A DNA stretch of 7,621 nt from an uncultured Collinsella sp. (GTDB lineage: Bacteria; Actinomycetota; Coriobacteriia; Coriobacteriales; Coriobacteriaceae): contig URBA01000066.1 of the NCBI GenBank assembly GCA_900545905.1, forward strand, positions 1-7,621, given 5' to 3'. Below, piece after piece: positions 1 to 5,670 of this stretch. A program made the translations under genes and the position numbers. Each line of letters opens with the position of its first letter. Within the stretch, counting starts at the first letter, position 1. The notes beneath the pieces were generated by a model. That model saw only the letters and a list, made by a program, of their open reading frames with translations, did not search any database and was not told the DNA's origin.

Positions 1-482
1 TCACCCGCGTCGGTTCGGGCCCCATGCCCACCGAGCTTTCCTATGAGTCCGAGGCTGGCCACACGCTGACCGAGGAGGGCTATGAGTACGGCGTGACCAC
101 CGGTCGCCGTCGTCGTTGCGGCTGGTTTGACGGCCCTATCGCCAACTATGCCTCGCGCGTCAACGGCCTCACCGACATCGCCGTGACCAAGCTCGACGTG
201 CTTTCGGCCTTCGACACCATCAAGGTGTGCGTGGCCTACGACGTCGATGGCGAGCGCTACACCAGCGTGCCCGAGCATCAGGTGCGCTTTGAGCATGCCA
301 AGCCCATCTACGAGGAGCTCCCTGGCTGGAAGTGCGACATCACCGGTTGCCGCAGCTTTGACGAGCTGCCGCAGGAGGCTCAGGACTACGTGGCGTTTAT
401 CGAGGATCTGGCACACACCCGCGTGACGTTCATTGGCGTTGGCGCCGGTCGCGAGCAGATCATCAACCGATTCTGGAAGTAA
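1..482 (+). CDS. purA: Adenylosuccinate synthetase, C-terminal part (5' end outside window)
   Basis: PurA condenses IMP with aspartate using GTP to give adenylosuccinate, the first committed step from IMP to AMP, in the cytoplasm. The gene runs in from the left edge; the first whole codon in frame is at position 3, giving 159 visible codons, a little over a third of a family of about 430 residues. Seen directly: TRVGSGPMPTE at the edge, TTGRRRRCGW (about 96-125), which is the conserved arginine-rich substrate segment, TKLDVL (about 186-203), the guanine-recognition K-x-D segment, and a C-terminal GVGAGREQII. The last motif is usually G-P-x-R in this family; here it reads G-A-G-R, a mild substitution. 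The ATG at 24 is an internal methionine, not the start. The stop is TAA at 480-482. A hairpin-containing spacer separates it from purD, so the two purine genes may or may not share a transcript. Identification is secure. Confidence 0.96.
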   Translation, partial: TRVGSGPMPTELSYESEAGHTLTEEGYEYGVTTGRRRRCGWFDGPIANYASRVNGLTDIAVTKLDVLSAFDTIKVCVAYDVDGERYTSVPEHQVRFEHAKPIYEELPGWKCDITGCRSFDELPQEAQDYVAFIEDLAHTRVTFIGVGAGREQIINRFWK

Positions 483-503
483 TCGGGACTATTTGGTTAT
501 TGC

Positions 504-547
504 GATATACCCCTTTGCAGCCCGGACGGGCGGCCGAGGGGTATATT
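504..547 (+). terminator. Hairpin after purA, possible terminator
   Basis: A perfect 10-bp inverted repeat, ATATACCCCT (505-514) and AGGGGTATAT (537-546), can be extended by one G-T pair (504/547). Inside it a second short stem GCCC (520-523) with GGGC (528-531) closes a GGAC loop, leaving symmetric 5-nt internal loops. The position just after the purA stop suits a terminator, but the downstream tract is only TTTGCTTGC, so the uridine run is weak. It could instead be a leader structure for purD, because its 5' arm overlaps a competing stem. The structure is seen in the sequence; its role is inference. Confidence 0.4.
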
Positions 548-560
548 TGCTTGCAAAGGG
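511..560 (+). promoter_or_regulatory. Competing stem in the purA-purD spacer
   Basis: CCCTTTGCA (511-519) is perfectly complementary to TGCAAAGGG (552-560). Four of these bases (511-514) also belong to the 5' arm of the other hairpin at 505-546, so both stems cannot form fully at once. This is the geometry expected of an RNA switch or attenuator, but no uridine tract follows 560 and I recognise no known riboswitch core such as the ZTP motif. It could be coincidence in a GC-rich spacer. Confidence 0.22.
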
Positions 561-589
561 CTCGCGCGGAGCGGGCCATTCATCCATAG

Positions 590-595
590 AGGAGG
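590..595 (+). promoter_or_regulatory. Ribosome binding site fixing the TTG start of purD
   Basis: AGGAGG at 590-595 is a full-strength Shine-Dalgarno sequence placed 5 nt before TTG at 601. The nearest in-frame ATG, at 433, lies inside purA in another frame and would add 56 unrelated residues, so TTG 601 is the start. Confidence 0.85.
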
Positions 596-600
596 CACCC

Positions 601-1905
601 TTGAAGGCGGACACTCAAACCATCGACATCCTGTTGTTGGGCAGCGGCGGCCGTGAGCATGCTTTGGCAGCTAAGCTCGCAGCATCACCGCGCGCCGGCA
701 AGCTCTACATCGCGCCGGGCAACGGCGGCACCGCGAGCTGCGGCGAGAACGTTGTTCTCGACGACTGCGATCCTGCGGCCGTGGCGGCGTTTGCGCAGAG
801 CCACGGATGCGGACTCGTGGTAATTGGCCCCGAGGCTCCGCTCGTGGCGGGCGTGGCCGACGCCGTGCGCGCGGCGGGTATTCCCTGCTTTGGCCCGGGT
901 GCCGAGGGCGCCCAGATGGAGGGCTCCAAGCTGTTCTCCAAGCAGCTCATGGAGCGCGCCGGTATTCCGACGGCAGCCTATGGTTCGTTTACCGACGAGG
1001 CTTCGGCTCTCGCCTACGTACGCGAGCAGGGCGCCCCGCTGGTCGTGAAGGCTGACGGCCTTGCCGCCGGCAAGGGCGTTATCGTGGCGACCGAACTTGA
1101 GCAGGCCGAGGAAGCCGTGCGCGAGTGCTTTGGCGGCACCTTTGGCGATGCCGGCAACACCGTGGTCATCGAGGAGATGCTGACCGGCCCCGAGTGCTCG
1201 CTGCTGGCCTTTACCGACGGCAAGACCGTGCGCCCCATGGCTACCTCGCAGGACCACAAGCGCGCGCTCGAGGGCGACAAGGGCCCCAACACCGGCGGCA
1301 TGGGCGTCTACAGCCCAGTGCCCATCGTGACCGATGAGGAGCACGCCACCATGGTGAAGGTCATGGAGCAGACCGTGGCCGAGCTCGCTGCCGAGGGTAT
1401 CGACTACCGCGGCTGCCTGTACGGCGGCTTTATGCTCACGCCTGCCGGCCCCAAGGTGCTGGAGTTCAATGCCCGCTTTGGCGACCCCGAGACGCAGGTC
1501 GTGCTGCCGCGCCTTAAGAATGACCTGGTCGAGGTCATGCTGGCTTGTGCCAACTGCGAGCTCGATCAGATTGAGCTCGACTGGCGTGACGAGTGGGCCG
1601 TGGCCGTTGTCCTGACGAGCGCGGGCTACCCCGGCAGCTACGAGAAAGGAAAGGTCATCACCGGTATTGAGGATGCCGAGGCCATGGAGAACGTGACCGT
1701 GTACCATGCGGGAACTGCCGTGGTGGACGGTCAGCTCGTGACCAATGGCGGCCGCGTGCTTGCCGTGACCGCTCTGGGCGACACGTTCGAGAACGCTCGC
1801 AACCTTGCCTACGAGGCCTGCGAGAAGATTGATTTTGAGGGCAAGACCCTGCGTCACGACATCGGCCTGCGCGCGCTGCGCGGCCGCGACGCCTGGGATG
1901 CCTAA
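601..1905 (+). CDS. purD: Phosphoribosylamine-glycine ligase (GAR synthetase)
   Basis: PurD joins glycine to 5-phosphoribosylamine with ATP to make glycinamide ribonucleotide, the second step of de novo purine synthesis, in the cytoplasm. The 434-residue product from TTG 601 has the usual family length (about 420-430). Seen in order: the N-terminal nucleotide-fold motif LLLGSGGREHAL (11-22), VIGPEAPL (74-81), GSKLFSK (108-114) opening the ATP-grasp domain, the ATP-binding loop KADGLAAGKGV (150-160), DHKR (218-221), GPNTGGMG (228-235), and the metal and ATP-binding EFNARFGDPETQ (288-299), followed by the C-terminal domain. All hallmark residues are present and the frame is intact. The start is set by AGGAGG at 590-595. 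It lies 118 bp after purA and 21 bp before a Nudix gene, with which it probably forms an operon. Possible control by the hairpins at 504-560 is unproven. Confidence 0.97.
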   Translation: MKADTQTIDILLLGSGGREHALAAKLAASPRAGKLYIAPGNGGTASCGENVVLDDCDPAAVAAFAQSHGCGLVVIGPEAPLVAGVADAVRAAGIPCFGPGAEGAQMEGSKLFSKQLMERAGIPTAAYGSFTDEASALAYVREQGAPLVVKADGLAAGKGVIVATELEQAEEAVRECFGGTFGDAGNTVVIEEMLTGPECSLLAFTDGKTVRPMATSQDHKRALEGDKGPNTGGMGVYSPVPIVTDEEHATMVKVMEQTVAELAAEGIDYRGCLYGGFMLTPAGPKVLEFNARFGDPETQVVLPRLKNDLVEVMLACANCELDQIELDWRDEWAVAVVLTSAGYPGSYEKGKVITGIEDAEAMENVTVYHAGTAVVDGQLVTNGGRVLAVTALGDTFENARNLAYEACEKIDFEGKTLRHDIGLRALRGRDAWDA

Positions 1906-1911
1906 AATCCG

Positions 1912-1917
1912 AGAGGA
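1912..1917 (+). promoter_or_regulatory. Ribosome binding site choosing between two Nudix gene starts
   Basis: AGAGGA at 1912-1917 abuts the ATG at 1918, which leaves no room for initiation there, but lies 9 nt before the in-frame ATG at 1927. The second ATG is therefore preferred, shortening the protein by three residues. Confidence 0.6.
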
Positions 1918-1926
1918 ATGAGACGG

Positions 1927-2622
1927 ATGGACGAGAAGAACGAAGAGCTCGTGGACGCGCAGATCGTCGAAGAGGACAGCCGCATGTATGGGCACGCCGA
2001 GGGCGAGCCTGGTGGCGAGGTCGCTGACGAGCCGGCGCTGGTGCTGGGCGATGACGACCCGCACGATGCCGAGCTGCACGAGAAGATTCTTTCGGAGGAG
2101 TGCGCCTGGAAGGGCAAGATCCTCGACGTCCACCGTCTTGAGGTTGAGCTGCCCAACGGTCGCCGTAGCGCCCGCGATATCGTTCGCCATCCGGGTGCGG
2201 CGGCTGTTGTGGCACTGACCGAGAGCGGCAAGATCGTACTGGTGCGTCAGTACCGCACCGCCATCGACCGCGTGACGGTCGAGATTCCCGCCGGCAAGCT
2301 CGATCCAGGCGAGGACCCGCTCGATTGCGCCAAGCGCGAGCTGCATGAGGAGACGGGCTTTAGGGCCGGTCGCATTCGCTTTTTGACGTCGATTGTCACG
2401 TCCTGCGGCTTCTGCGACGAGATCATTCACATCTACCTGGCCACCAAGCTCGAGTTCGATGCACCCAACCCCGATGATGACGAGTTTGTCAACGTGGACC
2501 TCGTGCCGCTGCACGAGCTGATCGACGCCGTGCTCGACGGCAAGATCGAAGACGCCAAGACCGTCGTAGGCGCGCTTGCCTGCGACAGCATCGCGCACCG
2601 CCTTGGGGGCACGGAGCTTTAA
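1927..2622 (+). CDS. Nudix hydrolase, ADP-ribose pyrophosphatase-like
   Basis: Nudix enzymes hydrolyse nucleoside diphosphates linked to another group; the closest family by sequence is ADP-ribose pyrophosphatase, which cleaves ADP-ribose to AMP and ribose 5-phosphate in the cytoplasm. The product is 231 residues from ATG 1927 (234 if ATG 1918 is used). Seen: the typical pre-domain pattern ELPNGRRSARDIVRHPGA (about 74-91), VRQYR (106-110), and an exact Nudix box GX5EX7REUXEEXGU at 123-145, with the metal-binding core RELHEETGF. CGFCDEIIHIYLA follows, resembling the SPGFxDE segment of ADP-ribose enzymes, but the diagnostic proline 15 residues after the box is Cys160. The first 50 or so residues are very rich in Asp and Glu, absent from typical 180-210 residue relatives and probably disordered. 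It lies 21 bp after purD, so it is likely co-transcribed with it. The fold is certain; the substrate is a guess. Confidence 0.9.
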   Translation: MDEKNEELVDAQIVEEDSRMYGHAEGEPGGEVADEPALVLGDDDPHDAELHEKILSEECAWKGKILDVHRLEVELPNGRRSARDIVRHPGAAAVVALTESGKIVLVRQYRTAIDRVTVEIPAGKLDPGEDPLDCAKRELHEETGFRAGRIRFLTSIVTSCGFCDEIIHIYLATKLEFDAPNPDDDEFVNVDLVPLHELIDAVLDGKIEDAKTVVGALACDSIAHRLGGTEL

Positions 2623-2634
2623 CGAGTGGGGATA

Positions 2635-2673
2635 GCCCTGGGACAAGTACTACTGATTGCTTTGTCCCAGGGC
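2635..2673 (+). terminator. Perfect 12-bp hairpin, probable terminator of the purD-Nudix unit
   Basis: GCCCTGGGACAA (2635-2646) pairs perfectly with TTGTCCCAGGGC (2662-2673) around a 15-nt loop. It begins 13 nt after the Nudix stop, the expected place for a terminator. The tail, CTTACGTTGCTGATATTTCTTTG, is pyrimidine-rich but has no continuous T run, so termination may be partial. A weak promoter match (TTGTCC 2662-2667, 17-bp spacer, GATATT 2685-2690) overlaps the 3' arm. Confidence 0.5.
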
Positions 2674-2704
2674 CTTACGTTGCTGATATTTCTTTGAGGA
2701 TCAC

Positions 2705-4477
2705 ATGCTGAAGAGGTTTCTTTCGTACTACAAGCCCCAGATGGGGCTTTTTGTTGCTGATACTGTTTGTGCTCTGGTGCTTGCCGCCATTGACCTGGCG
2801 TTCCCCATTATCCTGCGCAATTTGACCGGTGGGCTATTTACTCAGGGTCAGGCTGCCATTATGCAGGCGCTCGGCATGATCGCGGTGGGCTTGGTGCTGA
2901 TGTATGCCGTCCGCTGCGCCTGCCGCTACTTTGTGAGCTATTGGGGCCACGTGATGGGCGCGCGCATGGAGTCCAAGATGCGCGAGGACCTGTTCGACCA
3001 GTATGAGCGCTTTAGCTTTGCGTACTTCGACCGCAACAGCTCGGGCGACATGATGAGCCGCGTGGTCAACGACCTGTTCGATATCTGCGAGGCGGCGCAC
3101 CACGTGCCCGAGTGGATCATCATCTGCGGCATCGAGATCATCGGCTCGTTTGTGATCCTCTTTACCATCGCCCCGGTGCTGGCACTCGCCATGGCCGTGG
3201 TGACGGCAGCGTTTGCGGTCATCATGTTTTGGCAGAACATGCACATGCGCGAGGTCTTTAGCGACAACCGCAAAAAAATCAGCGGCATCAATGCGCAGCT
3301 GCAGGATTCGCTGGCGGGCATGCGCGTGGTCAAGAGCTTCGCCAATGAGGAGACCGAACGCTTCAAGTTCCGCGCCTCCAACAATCGCTATCTTTCATCC
3401 AAGGAGAACATGTATCACGCTATGGGCGTCTATACCGCGACGTATGGCCTGCTCTCGGGTGTGCTCTATGTGATCGTGGTGCTGCTGGGCGGCTGGCTGG
3501 TCGCCCAGGGACAGCTGCAGGCGGTCGATATGGCGACCTTTGCACTCTATGTTTCGCTGTTCTGCACGCCGCTCGAGACACTCGTCAATTCGGCCGAAAT
3601 GTATCAGAAGGCTATCGCCGGCTTTAAGCGTATGGACGAGGTGCTCTCGACCGCGCCGGATATCCAGGACAAGCCGGGCGCCACGGATCTGCAGGTGACT
3701 GCCGGCGCCGTGGAGTATCACGACGTGTGCTTTAACTACGAGGATGTCGAGCTGGGCGAGGGCTATGCCGACGAGCGTCCCGTTATCGACCATATGGACC
3801 TGTCCATCAAGCCCGGGCAGACCATCGCTTTGGTTGGCCCTTCGGGCGGTGGCAAGTCCACGACCTGTTCGCTGCTGCCGCGCTTTTATGACGTGGCTGC
3901 CGGATCCATTAGCATCGACGGCCAAGACGTGCGCGATGTGACGCAGCAGAGCCTGCGCCGTGCCATCGGCCTGGTGCAGCAGGATGTCTATCTGTTTGAC
4001 GGTACGATTGGCGAGAACATCGCCTACGGCAAGCCGGGCGCTACAGCGGAAGAGATCGCCGAGGCCGCCCGTCGCGCCAACATCGATGCCTTTATTGAGT
4101 CGCTTCCGCAGGGCTACGACACCGTGGTGGGCGAGCGCGGCAGCCGTCTTTCGGGCGGACAGAAGCAGCGCGTTGCCATCGCGCGCGTGTTTCTCAAGAA
4201 CCCCAAGATCCTGATTTTGGACGAGGCGACGAGTGCTTTGGATAACGAGAGCGAGGAGGCGGTGCAGGAGTCACTCGAAGAGCTGGCACGCGGCCGCACC
4301 ACGATTATTATCGCCCACCGTCTTTCGACCATTAAGCATGCTGACGAGATTGCGACCGTTGAGCATGGTCGCGTTGTGGAACGTGGCACGCATGAACAGC
4401 TTCTCGCCCGTGGCGGCACCTATGCCCGTTACTATCGAATGCAGTTCGAAGGTGCGCGTGCGCACGAGCTCGACTGA
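2705..4477 (+). CDS. ABC exporter, fused membrane and ATPase domains
   Basis: This 590-residue protein is a type I ABC exporter half-transporter (MsbA/LmrA-like), an inner-membrane ATP-driven pump expected to work as a homodimer because no partner gene is adjacent. Six hydrophobic segments lie at about 14-38, 51-78, 136-155, 157-176, 243-267 and 275-296, followed by a complete nucleotide-binding domain: aromatic A-loop around Phe343/Tyr345, Walker A GPSGGGKST (378-386), Q-loop QQD (425-427), signature LSGGQ (482-486), Walker B ILILDE with catalytic Glu507, D-loop SALD (510-513) and switch His538. All catalytic residues are present, so both sites of a homodimer should hydrolyse ATP. A short acidic stretch (about 347-358) lengthens the loop between the A-loop and Walker A. 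Start ATG 2705 follows GAGGA (2696-2700) with a 4-nt gap. The next gene begins 19 bp downstream and is probably in the same operon. Substrate cannot be told from sequence; drug, lipid and peptide exporters share this architecture. Confidence 0.95.
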   Translation: MLKRFLSYYKPQMGLFVADTVCALVLAAIDLAFPIILRNLTGGLFTQGQAAIMQALGMIAVGLVLMYAVRCACRYFVSYWGHVMGARMESKMREDLFDQYERFSFAYFDRNSSGDMMSRVVNDLFDICEAAHHVPEWIIICGIEIIGSFVILFTIAPVLALAMAVVTAAFAVIMFWQNMHMREVFSDNRKKISGINAQLQDSLAGMRVVKSFANEETERFKFRASNNRYLSSKENMYHAMGVYTATYGLLSGVLYVIVVLLGGWLVAQGQLQAVDMATFALYVSLFCTPLETLVNSAEMYQKAIAGFKRMDEVLSTAPDIQDKPGATDLQVTAGAVEYHDVCFNYEDVELGEGYADERPVIDHMDLSIKPGQTIALVGPSGGGKSTTCSLLPRFYDVAAGSISIDGQDVRDVTQQSLRRAIGLVQQDVYLFDGTIGENIAYGKPGATAEEIAEAARRANIDAFIESLPQGYDTVVGERGSRLSGGQKQRVAIARVFLKNPKILILDEATSALDNESEEAVQESLEELARGRTTIIIAHRLSTIKHADEIATVEHGRVVERGTHEQLLARGGTYARYYRMQFEGARAHELD

Positions 4478-4496
4478 TTGATATGACAGGAAGTTT

Positions 4497-5459
4497 ATGG
4501 CTGACAAGAACCCTTTGACTCCGGAAGAAGTGACGGAGTTATTCTCCGAAATCGATGCATCCGGTGTCTTGGATCCCACGCTTGCCAAAAAGCGAACCGA
4601 GCGCATGCGTGAGAAGGAGGCTGCGGCCAGGCGCGGTGACAAAGCTGCGCTAGCGCAGCTGCGCAGCGAGGACCGCGCGAGCCAGGCAAAACATATCGAC
4701 CCGCTGTCCGAGGACGATCCTTCGGGCTCGCAGGTGAGCCATACCATTACGAAGACCGCGATGGCCGTGGTCATCGGTATTTTGGTGCTGATCGTGGGCA
4801 TGCAGATTGGCTATGGCGTGATGCGTCGTCTGAACACCGCCAACCTGTCCGAGAGCGTTTCGGTCGATACCGTTTCGACGGCGCTGAAGGGCGGCCTTGA
4901 GTGGGGCAACGGCTTTACGCAGTTCCCGCTCGACTTTACCGTCGATGAAGCCGATGAACGCACGGGCACGGTCGAGGTGACGGTGTTGGACACATCGTCT
5001 GCCAACGAGCTCGAGCTGCTGTCCAACGGGCAGATTCAGGCCGCGGCGCTTGCGACCAACGCGCTGCTCAACGATAAAATCGACCGCGTGGTGTATAACG
5101 TTCACGCCTATATCGACGAGGATAGCAACGTTCAGCACGATTCCTTCTTTGGCATGTTTCCCGCCCGGGGCCACCAGAGCGCCATCCTGACGTTCGTGTG
5201 GACCAAGAGCTCATCCAACGCCACGAATATCGACTGGAAGATGCGCATCGTGAGTATGGATGACACCATCGCCGAGCGCATTCAGAAGCAGGTGAACTCG
5301 GTGTCGTCGTTAATTGAAGACCCGGTGGTGAGCCAGACCAAGATTGACGAGGAAAAGGCCGAGCGTAACCTGGAGCATCGTCTGCATGGCCGCGAGATTT
5401 TCCGCGGCGGCAAGCCCGATCGCACACCGTCCGAACTGCTGGATCAGGACAAGAAATAA
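4497..5459 (+). CDS. Single-pass membrane protein of unknown function
   Basis: I do not recognise this 320-residue protein. It has a charged N-terminal region with no signal peptide, beginning LTPEEVTELFSEID, then a Lys/Arg/Glu/Ala-rich stretch (about 30-70) with coiled-coil character. One strong transmembrane helix follows (about 87-107). A soluble domain of about 190 residues (about 118-305) mixes predicted strands and helices, including FTQFPLDFTVDE, TGTVEVTVLD and ILTFVWTK, and a charged tail ends the protein. Arg110-Arg111 directly after the helix makes orientation ambiguous: a cytoplasmic N-terminus with an outside C-terminal domain is common for this layout, but the positive-inside rule argues weakly against it. 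Start ATG 4497 has AGGA at 4488-4491. It follows the ABC exporter by 19 bp and ends with tandem TAA stops before a strong terminator, so the pair is probably one transcription unit. A link to export is only contextual. Coding bias matches its neighbours. Confidence 0.88.
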   Translation: MADKNPLTPEEVTELFSEIDASGVLDPTLAKKRTERMREKEAAARRGDKAALAQLRSEDRASQAKHIDPLSEDDPSGSQVSHTITKTAMAVVIGILVLIVGMQIGYGVMRRLNTANLSESVSVDTVSTALKGGLEWGNGFTQFPLDFTVDEADERTGTVEVTVLDTSSANELELLSNGQIQAAALATNALLNDKIDRVVYNVHAYIDEDSNVQHDSFFGMFPARGHQSAILTFVWTKSSSNATNIDWKMRIVSMDDTIAERIQKQVNSVSSLIEDPVVSQTKIDEEKAERNLEHRLHGREIFRGGKPDRTPSELLDQDKK

Positions 5460-5468
5460 TAAGACGCC

Positions 5469-5510
5469 ATCATCCCGCGTGAGCCACAAGCCCGCGCGGG
5501 ATGATTTTTT
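5469..5510 (+). terminator. Intrinsic terminator of the ABC-membrane protein operon
   Basis: ATCATCCCGCG (5469-5479) pairs perfectly with CGCGGGATGAT (5495-5505) around a 15-nt loop, and six T residues follow (5505-5510). This is a textbook rho-independent terminator 10 bp after the first TAA, and the best-formed one in the window. It isolates carAB transcription from the upstream genes. Confidence 0.92.
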
Positions 5511-5598
5511 AATCCCCGTCCCAGAAAAATCATTATGCATAGAAAGTCATAATTATCATTTCGTAAACAGTTCGATGAAATTAACGCCATGAGGCATG

Positions 5599-5620
5599 CT
5601 TGCGGTTACAATACCGCGAG
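5599..5620 (+). promoter_or_regulatory. Dyad around a -10-like hexamer, candidate carA promoter or operator
   Basis: TACAAT (5607-5612), one base from the -10 consensus, is flanked by GCGGT (5602-5606) and ACCGC (5613-5617). The symmetry extends outward to CTT and GAG (5599-5601 and 5618-5620) with one G-T pair. It lies in the AT-richer leader (about 5515-5585 is clearly AT-rich compared with the genes) and would start transcription some 50 nt before carA, upstream of the PyrR-type hairpin. No good -35 sits 16-18 bp upstream; TTAACG (5581-5586) is 20 bp away. The dyad is seen; its promoter or operator role is inference, and it could instead be an RNA hairpin. Confidence 0.33.
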
Positions 5621-5633
5621 GCCTAACTACACA

Positions 5634-5664
5634 CCTTTAAGCCGGTCCTGTGAGACCGGGAAGG
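5634..5664 (+). promoter_or_regulatory. PyrR binding loop overlapping the carA ribosome binding site
   Basis: CCGGTC (5642-5647) pairs with GACCGG (5654-5659) around the hexaloop CTGTGA (5648-5653). The top, GGTCCTGTGAGACC, matches the PyrR binding-loop consensus ARUCCnGnGAGGYU across the invariant UCCnGnGAG core. Below it, an asymmetric internal loop (TAAG on the 5' side, G on the 3' side) and a lower stem CCTT (5634-5637)/AAGG (5661-5664) reproduce the known architecture. PyrR binds such loops when UMP or UTP is high. Here the lower stem consumes the AAGGAG of carA and no terminator lies between the loop and the gene, so the predicted mechanism is translational repression, as described for mycobacterial pyr genes. 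pyrR itself is not in the window. Confidence 0.8.
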
Positions 5665-5666
5665 AG
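5661..5666 (+). promoter_or_regulatory. Ribosome binding site of carA
   Basis: AAGGAG at 5661-5666 precedes ATG 5671 by 4 nt. The upstream in-frame GTG at 5650 lies in the PyrR-type hexaloop and has no Shine-Dalgarno sequence, so ATG 5671 is the start. Confidence 0.85.
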
Positions 5667-5670
5667 AATT

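Noticed and set aside
433..600. ATG 433 as the start of purD, giving a 490-residue protein
   Set aside because: It overlaps the purA coding region in a different frame, has no ribosome binding site, and adds 56 residues foreign to PurD; TTG 601 has AGGAGG and gives the family length.
483..600. A ZTP, purine or other known riboswitch before purD
   Set aside because: The spacer has competing stems but none of the conserved core sequences of those riboswitch classes that I can recognise.
685..2646. 653-codon open frame on the minus strand across purD and the Nudix gene
   Set aside because: It is antisense to two well-conserved genes, resembles no known protein family, and is the expected by-product of strong GC3 codon bias.
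5650..5670. GTG 5650 as the carA start
   Set aside because: It falls in the loop of the PyrR-type hairpin, has no Shine-Dalgarno sequence, and would add residues absent from CarA.
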